The notes beneath the pieces are model-generated. The model was not told where the DNA came from. It worked only from the letters and a program-made list of their open reading frames with translations, and made no database searches. A stretch of DNA of 16,058 nucleotides from Chloroflexota bacterium. Lineage in GTDB: Bacteria > Chloroflexota > Anaerolineae > Anaerolineales > Villigracilaceae. Below, in pieces: positions 5,680-12,760 of this stretch. The position numbers and the translations under genes were made by a program. The stretch is from assembly GCA_026389975.1 (NCBI GenBank), contig JAPLGV010000054.1, forward strand, positions 1 to 16,058. The letters run 5' to 3'. The stretch's first letter is position 1. The number at the start of each line of letters is the position of its first letter.

Positions 5680-8318
5680 TGGCTGATATGTGCTGTCCGA
5701 TGTGTGGCAAATCCAACCCCGCAGAACTGGAGAATTGACAGTTCTGTGATGCCCGGTTGACACCACTCTCGGCCTCCACGCCGGTCGATTCTCAACCCAT
5801 TGAAGTGGGCGAAAATCCGGTCAAGAAAGACACCTCTGAATTTGAAGAAGTAAAACCTGCCGGGGGAGACCTTGACCAGGCTGGCGAAGCTCCCACCAAG
5901 AAAAATACAGCGGAACTGGAACCGAAGCTGCCCGCCTGGCTGCGTTCCCTGCGTGAAGACCAAGACTCCGATGAGGGCAAATCCAAGGAGGACGCATCCC
6001 CCGACCAGGGCCTGCCGCTCAGACCCGCGCCGACCACCAGCCCCGACTCTTCCGGCGAACTGTCCGACTGGCTCTCCGGCCTCGGTAAAGCCGCCTCCGA
6101 AGACAAGGAAGAAGTCCCCGACTGGCTGACCAGCCTGGGAGGTGAAGAGGCTGGTACGTCCGCTCCTGTATCTGCGCCAACGCCGGAACCTGCCTCAAAC
6201 GCAACTGGCGGGGTAGTCCCGGTTCCCGGACGGGGCAGGCTATCCGCCGATCCCGGCGGTACAGAAGACTGGTTGGCGGATCTGGGCAGCAAGCCGCAAT
6301 CTGCGACGCCGGAAACCGCACCTCAAGGTGGCCTGCAGGGCAAGGGAGAATCTCTCGACTGGCTGGATTCTCTGATATCCGAACCTGCTGCTCCCGGTAC
6401 GCAGGAACAACTTGTAGCGCCGCAAGTTAATGGAGGGATGCCTGATTCGCTATCCGGTCTATCAGGCATTTCGGAAGAAAACAAACCTGACTCCAGCCAG
6501 GGAGAAAACCTGCCCGACTGGCTGAATCAACTAAAAGAGAAAGCCATCGATTCGGAACCTGCCCCGCGCGGGAATGAAGGGACAGCCGCAGGGCCCGATA
6601 TCCCGGACTGGCTTTCCAATTTCGGGTCAACGCCCGGAACGCCCGAGGCGGCCACCGGGGAAAGTCTCCCAGAGTGGCAGTCAGACCTGGAAGCAAAGAC
6701 CGGTCCAGAGTCCGCGGCGCCTGCGCCAAAATTCAGCAGCGAACCTCCGCCTTCCGTGGTAGTCCCGGTTCCCGAACGGGGCAGCGCAGCCCGCGACGAG
6801 ACACCGATCTGGTTGTCCCAGCTCCAAGCAGATGTCAACGCGGCGGAGGAGCTGGAAGCAAAAAAAGAGCAATTCGAGGCGGCTCCCCAACCGCCAGCAA
6901 AAAAGAATGGAACCGGGCCGCTGCCCGATTGGCTGGCCGGGATCACGCCTAGCACGACACCCTCAGACGGGACTCCGGCACTGATCGCCAACAATGAAAG
7001 CACTGCTCCCGAGGAAAAGGACGACGCGGCCTTTTCAATGGAAATACCCGATTGGCTCTCCAAATTGAAGCCGGAACAGGCCGCAGAAAAAACTCCCGAG
7101 GGGGATGCGGAAACATCTACACCTGAAAATCTTGAGGTATCCGAACTGCCTTTCTGGGTACAGGCGATGCGCCCGGTGGAATCGGTGGTGGCCGAAGCCA
7201 AGGCGACTCCGCAAGAGGATGCCCAGGTCACCGAGCAGAGCGGCCCGCTGGCGGGTCTGCACGGGGTGCTGCCAGTAGGCCCCGGTCTGGGACCGCTGCG
7301 CAAGCCACCGGCTTATTCCACCATCCTCCAGGTAACCGACGGTCAGCAGCGCTATGTTGCCGCTTTTGAACGGCTGATTTCCAGCGAGACACAGCCGCAG
7401 GCCGCCAAGAAAACGCACCTCGCCTCGAACCGGCTGTGGCGGTGGTTGATTGCTGGTCTCCTGATCCTGGCGGTCGGATTGCCGCTCAGTACCAGGATTC
7501 CGGTCACGCAGGCCAGTAAACTGCAACCGCCTGAAATGGTAAAGGCCTTCACCTTGATTGGCAGCCTGCCATCCAACGCGCCGGTGCTGGTGGTTTTCGA
7601 TTATGACCCGGCCCTCTCTGGGGAGTTGGAAGCCGCCGCCGCTCCGCTAATGGATCATTTGCTGCTCCAGGGTCCGCGCCTGGCGCTGATCTCCACAAGC
7701 CCAACCGGGCCGGCCCTGGCTGAACGCTTATTGCACGATACAAGCGCTTCACCTTTGGTTGCCGGGCACAATTACCAGGCCGGGCAGCAATATGTGAACC
7801 TGGGATACCTGGCGGGAGGTTCATCGGGTGTGCTGTATTTTGCCATTTCCCCCGTAAAAGCAGCGCCGTTCACACTGGACGGTCAACAAGCTTGGCAATT
7901 GCCACCCCTGCAAGGGATCCAGAAATTAAGTGATTTTGCTGCCATTATCGTTTTATCCGACAATGCCGATAGCGGGCGCGTCTGGATTGAGCAAGCCGGT
8001 TCTACGATTGGCAATACGCCCATACTGATGGTCATCTCTGCCCAGGCTGAACCGATGATCCTCCCCTACTACGATTCTGGGCAGATCAAAGGCCTGGTTA
8101 CCGGGCTGGCGGGCGGTGAAGCTTACGGACAGACTTTCGTCCGCCCGGATGCACAGACTGGCCTGGCACAACGCTACTGGAATTCATTCAGCGCCGGGAC
8201 ACTGGTTGCAGAAATATTGATCCTGGTCGGCGCGCTGTGGAGCGCCATTACTGGCTGGCGCGCCCGCCGCGATAAGTCTGGCGAAGTCCCGGTGCCCTTC
8301 CGGGGAGAAGGGGTCTGA
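5679..8318 (+). CDS. Zinc-ribbon membrane scaffold with DWL repeats; in-frame TGA at codon 20
   Basis: The natural start is ATG 5679, overlapping the upstream TAA, with GGGGGG nine bases before it. The first 27 codons encode a zinc ribbon C6-x2-C9 ... [TGA 20]-x2-C23 followed by A-R-L, with TGA (5736-5738) exactly where the third cysteine is expected; TGC or TGT to TGA is one base. After it the frame is open to 8318. The only early restart is TTG 5757 (no Shine-Dalgarno), giving 853 residues; the next in-frame ATG is near 6436. Numbered from that TTG: residues 55-470 are an acidic, disordered-looking region with about 12 copies of (L/I/V)-P-(D/E)-W-L-x-x-L (W at 61, 105, 123, 172, 202, 255, 285, 307, 352, 392, 433, 467) and one decayed copy. 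A TM at 560-577, an extracytoplasmic alpha/beta domain, and a TM at 812-833 follow. Three interspersed repeats lie inside. Likely a binding scaffold; no enzyme function is seen. Confidence 0.75.
5720..5748 (+). other. Hairpin holding the in-frame TGA in its loop
   Basis: CAGAACTG (5722-5729) and CAGTTCTG (5739-5746) are perfectly complementary; a G-U and a C-G pair extend the stem to 10 bp. The 9-base loop GAGAATTGA ends in the in-frame TGA. Known bacterial SECIS elements put the hairpin mostly 3' of UGA, so this is not a canonical one. It could still influence readthrough, or be chance. Confidence 0.6.
6211..6238 (+). repeat. In-frame repeat copy inside the scaffold gene (first)
   Basis: GTAGTCCCGGTTCCCGGACG followed by GGGCAG: a full core plus start of the second module. 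It is read as V-V-P-V-P-G-R-G in the linker between two DWL motifs, without changing the frame. Confidence 0.8.
6753..6784 (+). repeat. In-frame repeat copy inside the scaffold gene (second)
   Basis: GTGGTAGTCCCGGTTCCCG then AACGGGGCAG, nearly identical to the copy at 6211-6238 and read in the same frame (V-V-V-P-V-P-E-R-G), again in a linker between DWL motifs. Confidence 0.8.
8283..8306 (+). repeat. Decayed repeat copy at the scaffold C-terminus
   Basis: GAAGTCCCGGTGCCCTTCCG then GGGA is a diverged copy (core AGTCCCGGT-GCCC). It encodes E-V-P-V-P-F-R-G in the cytoplasmic tail after the last TM, again in the V-P-V-P frame. Confidence 0.5.
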
Positions 8319-8320
8319 CC

Positions 8321-9004
8321 ATGTCCGCGATCTTCTCTGCCAACGTCGTTGACCTGATTACCGGTGGGATAAGTTTCTTGCTTACCCTGATGGTATTGAG
8401 TTATCTTATTGGGGATAACCCGGCCTTCCGGGTGGCTGTCTATATTTTTATCGGCGTTTCCGCCGGATATGCCGCTGGGGTGGCCTGGCATCAGGTGCTG
8501 TTCCCGCGACTTATCGTGCCGCTGCTTTCCGGCAGCCTGGCCGACCGTCTGTTGACCGTTGTCCCGTTGGTGCTGGGGTTGCTGCTCCTGTTCAAACTCT
8601 CGCCGCGGACTTCCCGCCTGGGCACTCCATCAATGGCTTTCCTGGTGGGAGTGGGCGCGGCTGTAGCTGTCGGAGGGGCAGTGATGGGGACGCTCTTCCC
8701 GCAGACCCGGGCGTCCATGAACGCGCTCGACCTGTCCGGTGCAGGCCAATACTGGCTGGAACGCCTGAGTGAAGGGGTCGTCATGCTGGTCGGAACGGTG
8801 ACGACGCTGGTTTATTTCCATTTCGGAGCGAAAGCCACCGCCAGTGGCCCGCAACGTGGCAAACTGGTCAGTGTGCTGAGTTGGGTAGGACAGGTCTTCA
8901 TCGCCATCACGTTTGGCGTCCTGTTCGCCGGTGTCTTTATGGCTGCCATGACCGCTCTCATCGAGCGTCTGAATTTCATAATTACCTTTTTGTCAGCTCT
9001 GTAA
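8321..9004 (+). CDS. Polytopic (about seven-TM) membrane protein of unknown function
   Basis: 227 residues. Hydrophobic segments lie at about 8-30, 34-56, 76-93, 103-126, 150-169 and two in 184-225. A conserved-looking motif Y-A-A-G-V-A-W-H-Q-V-L-F-P lies in the second loop, and G-Q-Y-W-L-E-R-L before the fifth segment. No transporter signature is recognised. The ATG is only two bases after the TGA of the scaffold gene, and the GGGGAGAAGGGG stretch upstream can serve as an RBS, so the genes are translationally linked. It closes the first half of the plus-strand cluster; a 123-bp gap with a dispersed repeat follows. TGA is an ordinary stop here and in two other genes of the cluster, so UGA is not reassigned genome-wide. 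Confidence 0.85.
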   Translation: MSAIFSANVVDLITGGISFLLTLMVLSYLIGDNPAFRVAVYIFIGVSAGYAAGVAWHQVLFPRLIVPLLSGSLADRLLTVVPLVLGLLLLFKLSPRTSRLGTPSMAFLVGVGAAVAVGGAVMGTLFPQTRASMNALDLSGAGQYWLERLSEGVVMLVGTVTTLVYFHFGAKATASGPQRGKLVSVLSWVGQVFIAITFGVLFAGVFMAAMTALIERLNFIITFLSAL

Positions 9005-9019
9005 ACCTTTTACATCCTC

Positions 9020-9111
9020 TACTGCTTCTTGTATAAATCTCTGAACCTACTATTGCCGAATTGGACGCATTTCATGTAATTTTGGTTCAGATATTTACGC
9101 AGTACCCTGTA
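9020..9111. repeat. 92-bp element with inverted ends, copy A
   Basis: Left end TACTGCTTCTTGTATAAATC..TGAAC (9020-9046) and right end GGTTCAGATATTTACGCAGTA (9084-9104) plus CCCTGTA. The reverse complement of the right end (TACTGCGTAAATATCTGAACC) matches the left end apart from a short insertion. Copy B at 14285-14376 has exactly the same length, nearly identical ends and a diverged centre. It fills most of the gap between the seven-TM gene and the GlmL-like gene. It could be a small non-autonomous mobile element or a conserved regulatory structure. Confidence 0.75.
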
Positions 9112-9127
9112 ATGAGACTTAACCCTT

Positions 9128-10885
9128 ATGCCCGCTTCGCTGGTTGACGCTGATTCCCTCCTGGCCGTAGATGTTGGCACCGTAACCACCCGCGCCGCCT
9201 TCTTCGACGTGGTGGAAGGCCACTATCGTTTCATTGCATCCGGCCACGCCCCCACGACAGCTGCCGCGCCCTTTCGAGATGTCAGCGAGGGCGTGCACCA
9301 GGCCATTGAAAACCTGCAAATTGTCACCGGGCGCAAGTTCCTCGGTGAAGGCCACCATCTGATCATGCCCACCTCGGAAGGCATAGGGGTGGACACCTTT
9401 GCCGCCACGTTTTCCGCCGGTCCGGCCATCAAAACCGCAGTCGTTGGCCTGCTGGACGATGTCTCGCTGGAAAGCACTCAGCGGCTGGCGCGCAGCATCT
9501 ACGCCCGCGTGGTGGAGACCATCGGGCTGAACGACGCGCGCAAGCCGGAGGAGCAGATTGACAGTCTGGTGCGGCTCCGCCCGGACCTGATCCTGATCGC
9601 CGGTGGAACGGATGGCGGGGCAGCACACCCCGTCCAGCGCCTGATGGAAACCGTCCGCCTGGCCTGTTACCTGCTGCCAGTCGATAAACGTCCCGCCCTG
9701 CTCTTCGCCGGGAATCAGGGACTGGCCGCCGAAGTCGAAAAAAGTTTACAGCCACTAACATCCTCTTTAAGCATCAGCCCTAACCTGCGTCCCGGTATCG
9801 ATACCGAGGACCTCCAGCCTGCCCAGAGCGCCCTGACCGGACTCTACACCCAGGTGCGCCGCAGTCAGATGAATGGCGTAGATGAACTCAACACCTGGGC
9901 CGGAAACACAATGATGCCAACCGCCTCCGCCGAGGGGCGCATTATTCGCTTCCTCAGCCAGGTGTATGATTCAAGCAAAGGTATCCTGGGTGTAGACCTG
10001 GGCGCATCGGCAGCCACCGTCGCGGCGGCCTTTGGCGGCGAACTGACCCTGGGCGTGTATCCGCAACTGGGGCTTGGCGAAGGCCTCGCCAATCTGCTGC
10101 GTTACACCAGCCTGGAAGACATCCTGAAATGGATTCCGCTCGAGATTCCCGCTGAGGCAGTGCGCGATTACCTGTACCAGAAATCCATCTACCCGGCGAG
10201 TTTGCCCGCTACCCCCGAAGACCTGTCCATTGAGCAGGCTGTGGCACGGCAGAGTCTGTACATGGCGCTGAACAGCGCTGGCAAAGATTTTCCCCGCAAA
10301 GTCCGCCGGGCAGCACTCGGCCTGACACCCTACTTCGAGCCAATCCTGGCGGCAGGGAGCGTGGTCACACGCGCCCCCACCCTCGGCCAGGGTTTGCTGA
10401 TCCTGCTGGATGCCATCCAACCGGTGGGCATCACCACCGTGATTCTGGACCAGAACAACCTGCTGCCTGCACTAGGCGCAGCCGCCAGCCGCAACTCCAT
10501 CCTGCCCATCCAGGTACTGGAATCGGGTGCGTTCCTCGGGTTGGCGACCGTGGTCGCACCGTATGTCAATGCCCGCCTCGGGACACCTATCCTGCGTGCC
10601 CGCCTCATCTACCAGAACGGCAACGAGAGCCGAATAGAGGTGAAACAGGGCGCGCTGGAAATAATGCCTTTGCCCGCCGGTCAATCCGGACGCCTTTATC
10701 TGCAACCTTTACAGCATGCCGACCTGGGCTTTGGCCCCGACCGCACCCGCGAGGACGGCATCCCCGTCACCGGGACGGCACTGGGGTTGGTTATAGACGC
10801 GCGCGGCCGCCCGCTGCGCTTCCCGGCAGATGGCGTGCGGCGGCGCGAAATCATCAACAAATGGCTGTGGACTTTAGGAGGCTAG
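9128..10885 (+). CDS. glmL: GlmL/MutL-family ASKHA-fold protein
   Basis: 585 residues. The actin/Hsp70-type nucleotide-binding motifs are visible: L-L-A-V-D-V-G-T-V-T-T-R-A-A (phosphate 1, residues about 11-24), I-A-G-G-T-D-G-G (about 157-164), L-F-A-G-N-Q-G and G-I-L-G-V-D-L-G-A-S-A-A-T-V (about 286-299). This is the layout of GlmL (MutL of the glutamate mutase system, not the mismatch-repair MutL). GlmL proteins usually sit beside B12-dependent mutases and are thought to protect or reactivate them. No mutase subunit or B12-binding D-x-H-x-x-G motif lies in this window, so the partner is unknown. No good Shine-Dalgarno precedes ATG 9128. The gene's end carries AGGAGG, which is the RBS of the next gene. 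Family call firm, function open. Confidence 0.88.
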   Translation: MPASLVDADSLLAVDVGTVTTRAAFFDVVEGHYRFIASGHAPTTAAAPFRDVSEGVHQAIENLQIVTGRKFLGEGHHLIMPTSEGIGVDTFAATFSAGPAIKTAVVGLLDDVSLESTQRLARSIYARVVETIGLNDARKPEEQIDSLVRLRPDLILIAGGTDGGAAHPVQRLMETVRLACYLLPVDKRPALLFAGNQGLAAEVEKSLQPLTSSLSISPNLRPGIDTEDLQPAQSALTGLYTQVRRSQMNGVDELNTWAGNTMMPTASAEGRIIRFLSQVYDSSKGILGVDLGASAATVAAAFGGELTLGVYPQLGLGEGLANLLRYTSLEDILKWIPLEIPAEAVRDYLYQKSIYPASLPATPEDLSIEQAVARQSLYMALNSAGKDFPRKVRRAALGLTPYFEPILAAGSVVTRAPTLGQGLLILLDAIQPVGITTVILDQNNLLPALGAAASRNSILPIQVLESGAFLGLATVVAPYVNARLGTPILRARLIYQNGNESRIEVKQGALEIMPLPAGQSGRLYLQPLQHADLGFGPDRTREDGIPVTGTALGLVIDARGRPLRFPADGVRRREIINKWLWTLGG

Positions 10886-10892
10886 ACTCTCC

Positions 10893-11948
10893 ATGCTGGC
10901 GCCCGTTGTACATATCCTCCCATTGACCACCCTCCGGCGCGAACGCCTGTTGCCCGTGCCCGGCCGTGTCACCGCGCGTGTAGACCAAAAGGTCACGCCG
11001 TTGGATGTGGTGGCCGAGGCGCACGACGGGCAGGAACATCTGCTGATTGATGTGGCACGCACGCTCGGGCTCCAGCCAGAAGCGGCCCAACGGCTGATCC
11101 AGGTCAAAGCCGGGGATATAGTCACTAAAGGTCAGGGCATTGCCCAGGGAATGGGCCTCGTCCCGCAAATCCTGTGTGCGCCGAGCAATGGACGGGTAAT
11201 TTTGGTCAGCAGTGGGCGCATCTTGATGGAAGCCGGGGAGGGAACGTTCGAACTGCGTGCCGGGATCCCAGGGAGGGTCACACGCCAGATCTCCGAACGC
11301 GGCGTGGAAATCACGTTCAACGGGGCTCTGGTGCAGGGCGTATGGGGCAACGGCCAGATGGGGCTTGGCCTGATGCTGCCCGTTATCACGGCCCCGGACG
11401 AATTGCTCTCTTTAAACCAGATAGATATCAGCCTGCGCGGCTCAATACTGCTGGCCGGTCATTGCAGCGATCCGGCGGCCCTGCAAGCAGCCGGCGACCT
11501 GCCGGTGCGCGGCATGATCCTAGGCAGTCTCTCGCCCGCTCTCATTTCGTTGGCAGGGCAGATGCATTATCCGATTGTCGTGGTGGATGGGTTTGGTCTG
11601 ATACCGATGGACAGCGCCGCTTACAAATTACTGACCACCAACGCCAAGCGCGAAGTGACACTCAACGCCGAACCCTTCGACCGGCAGACCGGCGTGCGGC
11701 CTGAAATCCTCATTCCTATGCCGGTGACGCAAGAACCACCTCTGCCGCGCGAAGTGGAGACGTTTGCCCCCGACCAGCCGGTACGCCTGACGCGTGCACC
11801 ACACGCCGGAGCGGTCGGGACACTGGCCAGACTGCTACCCGGTCTGACGGCTATACCCAGCGGGTTACGCGTGGCGGCTGCAGAAGTAAGACTGGATTCT
11901 GGCGAGCAAATTGTTGTCCCGCTTGCTAATTTGGAAGTCCTAGGGTAA
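10893..11948 (+). CDS. Barrel-sandwich (biotinyl/lipoyl-like) hypothetical protein with KOW-like C-terminus
   Basis: 351 residues with no TM or signal. The first 140 residues have the glycine/valine pattern of barrel-sandwich hybrid domains (as in RnfC, lipoyl and HlyD-type domains): V-K-A-G-D-I-V-T-K-G-Q-G-I-A, then L-C-A-P-S-N-G-R-V-I-L-V, then G-I-P-G-R-V. No M-K-M or D-K-A lipoyl/biotin attachment site is seen, so it is probably not a carrier. The middle has G-A-L-V-Q-G-V-W-G-N-G-Q-M-G. The last 55 residues (A-P-H-A-G-A-V-G-T ... L-D-S-G-E-Q-I-V-V-P-L-A-N-L-E) look like a small KOW/SH3-type barrel. It starts seven bases after the GlmL-like gene, with AGGAGG 11 bases before ATG, so the two are almost certainly co-expressed and may form a pair. 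No function can be assigned. Confidence 0.8.
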   Translation: MLAPVVHILPLTTLRRERLLPVPGRVTARVDQKVTPLDVVAEAHDGQEHLLIDVARTLGLQPEAAQRLIQVKAGDIVTKGQGIAQGMGLVPQILCAPSNGRVILVSSGRILMEAGEGTFELRAGIPGRVTRQISERGVEITFNGALVQGVWGNGQMGLGLMLPVITAPDELLSLNQIDISLRGSILLAGHCSDPAALQAAGDLPVRGMILGSLSPALISLAGQMHYPIVVVDGFGLIPMDSAAYKLLTTNAKREVTLNAEPFDRQTGVRPEILIPMPVTQEPPLPREVETFAPDQPVRLTRAPHAGAVGTLARLLPGLTAIPSGLRVAAAEVRLDSGEQIVVPLANLEVLG

Positions 11949-11975
11949 TATAAATCAAACGAGGAGGAAGCAGCG

Positions 11976-12653
11976 ATGTTGGATGAAGGTAATGATCTTA
12001 ATACGATGGAAACTCCTGACGCCCCGCCGCCTGAGGAGAAAAGCAACCGTACATTCAGAATTGTGCGCGGGATTTTGGCGGGCCTGGTCTTCCTGACCCT
12101 GGTGTGCATGGCAATCTATTTCCTGGCCATTGCACCGCGCAACTCCGCACAAAGAGTTGCTGTGCAGGCAACGATCCAAGCAGGGCATACTCAGGCTGTC
12201 CAACAGTTGACATCCACGGCCCAGGCCGCTCTGAGGACAGCGACTCTTCCGCCTACTCCCTTACCCTTACGGACCGGTACCTCTGTTCCAAGAACGCCGA
12301 CGGTCAGTTCCACATCGGTCATTGCCATTCCGCTGAACAGCCCGGCTGCAACAGCCACTACTGACCCGGCTACGCTGGCCGCCATGCAAACGCAACAGGC
12401 GTTACAGATGACCTCCACACCGGTCATTGCGCTGAACAGCCCGGCTGCAACAGCCACCACTGACCCGGCTACGCTGGCCGCCATTCAAACGCAACAGGCG
12501 TACCATATGACCTCCACGGCCGCTGCTGCTCAAGGAATGCCTGCAACCGGCTTCTTCGACGAAGTCGGCCTGCCCAGCATGATTATCCTGGCGCTGGCGC
12601 TGGTAGCCGTCATCTTCCTGGCACGTCGCATGAGAAAAACCCCGGAAAAATAA
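11976..12653 (+). CDS. Membrane-anchored protein with T/A-rich linker and sorting-signal-like tail
   Basis: 225 residues. A cytoplasmic N-terminus (residues 1-28, acidic then basic) leads to one TM at about 31-53. A long threonine/alanine/proline/glutamine-rich region follows, then M-P-A-T-G-F-F-D-E-V-G, a hydrophobic stretch (residues about 200-217) and a basic tail R-R-M-R-K. The M-P-A-T-G/hydrophobic/basic order resembles an LPxTG sortase signal with Met for Leu. It could equally be a plain second TM after a P-A-T-G linker. The linker holds two 33-residue repeats from a 99-bp duplication. GAGGAGG (11961-11967) lies eight bases before ATG, the best RBS in the cluster. It is the last gene before the terminator at 12699-12730. 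Confidence 0.8.
   Translation: MLDEGNDLNTMETPDAPPPEEKSNRTFRIVRGILAGLVFLTLVCMAIYFLAIAPRNSAQRVAVQATIQAGHTQAVQQLTSTAQAALRTATLPPTPLPLRTGTSVPRTPTVSSTSVIAIPLNSPAATATTDPATLAAMQTQQALQMTSTPVIALNSPAATATTDPATLAAIQTQQAYHMTSTAAAAQGMPATGFFDEVGLPSMIILALALVAVIFLARRMRKTPEK
12318..12517 (+). repeat. 99-bp (33-codon) tandem duplication within a gene
   Basis: Unit one starts at 12332 and unit two at 12431 (both GCTGAACAGCCCGGCTGCAA); the match runs about 86 bp with about five differences. The short lead-in (GGTCATTG) is also duplicated, with a 6-bp indel. It encodes N-S-P-A-A-T-A-T-T-D-P-A-T-L-A-A twice. Confidence 0.9.
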
Positions 12654-12659
12654 ATTTTT

Positions 12660-12685
12660 AGGAGCAGACAAATGGGTCTGCTCCT
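12660..12685. other. Perfect 10-bp hairpin downstream of the plus-strand run
   Basis: AGGAGCAGAC (12660-12669) pairs with GTCTGCTCCT (12676-12685), loop AAATGG. No T-run follows directly on either strand, so by itself it is a weak terminator. It lies between convergent genes and may assist the adjacent terminator or protect the 3' end. Confidence 0.65.
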
Positions 12686-12698
12686 ATTGGTGGTACTC

Positions 12699-12730
12699 GC
12701 GTGGGTCCGATTATTCGGGCCCACGCTTTT
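12699..12730 (+). terminator. Rho-independent terminator of the plus-strand run
   Basis: GCGTGGGTCCGA (12699-12710) pairs with TCGGGCCCACGC (12715-12726) over 12 bp, with one G-U pair and a TTAT loop, followed by TTTT (12727-12730). It is placed 45 bp after the last plus-strand stop codon and faces the end of the minus-strand phosphohexomutase gene. Confidence 0.85.
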
Positions 12731-12760
12731 AAACAAGAGGGTCTTTGGAAATTCCCGGTT

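Noticed and set aside
5739..5810. Canonical bacterial SECIS downstream of the in-frame TGA
   Set aside because: No stable hairpin with a suitable apical loop was found at the usual distance after TGA. The strong hairpin has TGA in its own loop.
5757..8318. Scaffold gene taken to start cleanly at TTG 5757
   Set aside because: It has no Shine-Dalgarno, and it ignores the coupled ATG 5679 with a zinc-ribbon reading in the same frame. Kept only as a possible re-initiation site.
9128..10885. DNA mismatch-repair MutL
   Set aside because: It lacks GHKL ATPase motifs. The D-V-G-T and G-G-T-D-G-G motifs are those of the GlmL/ASKHA family.
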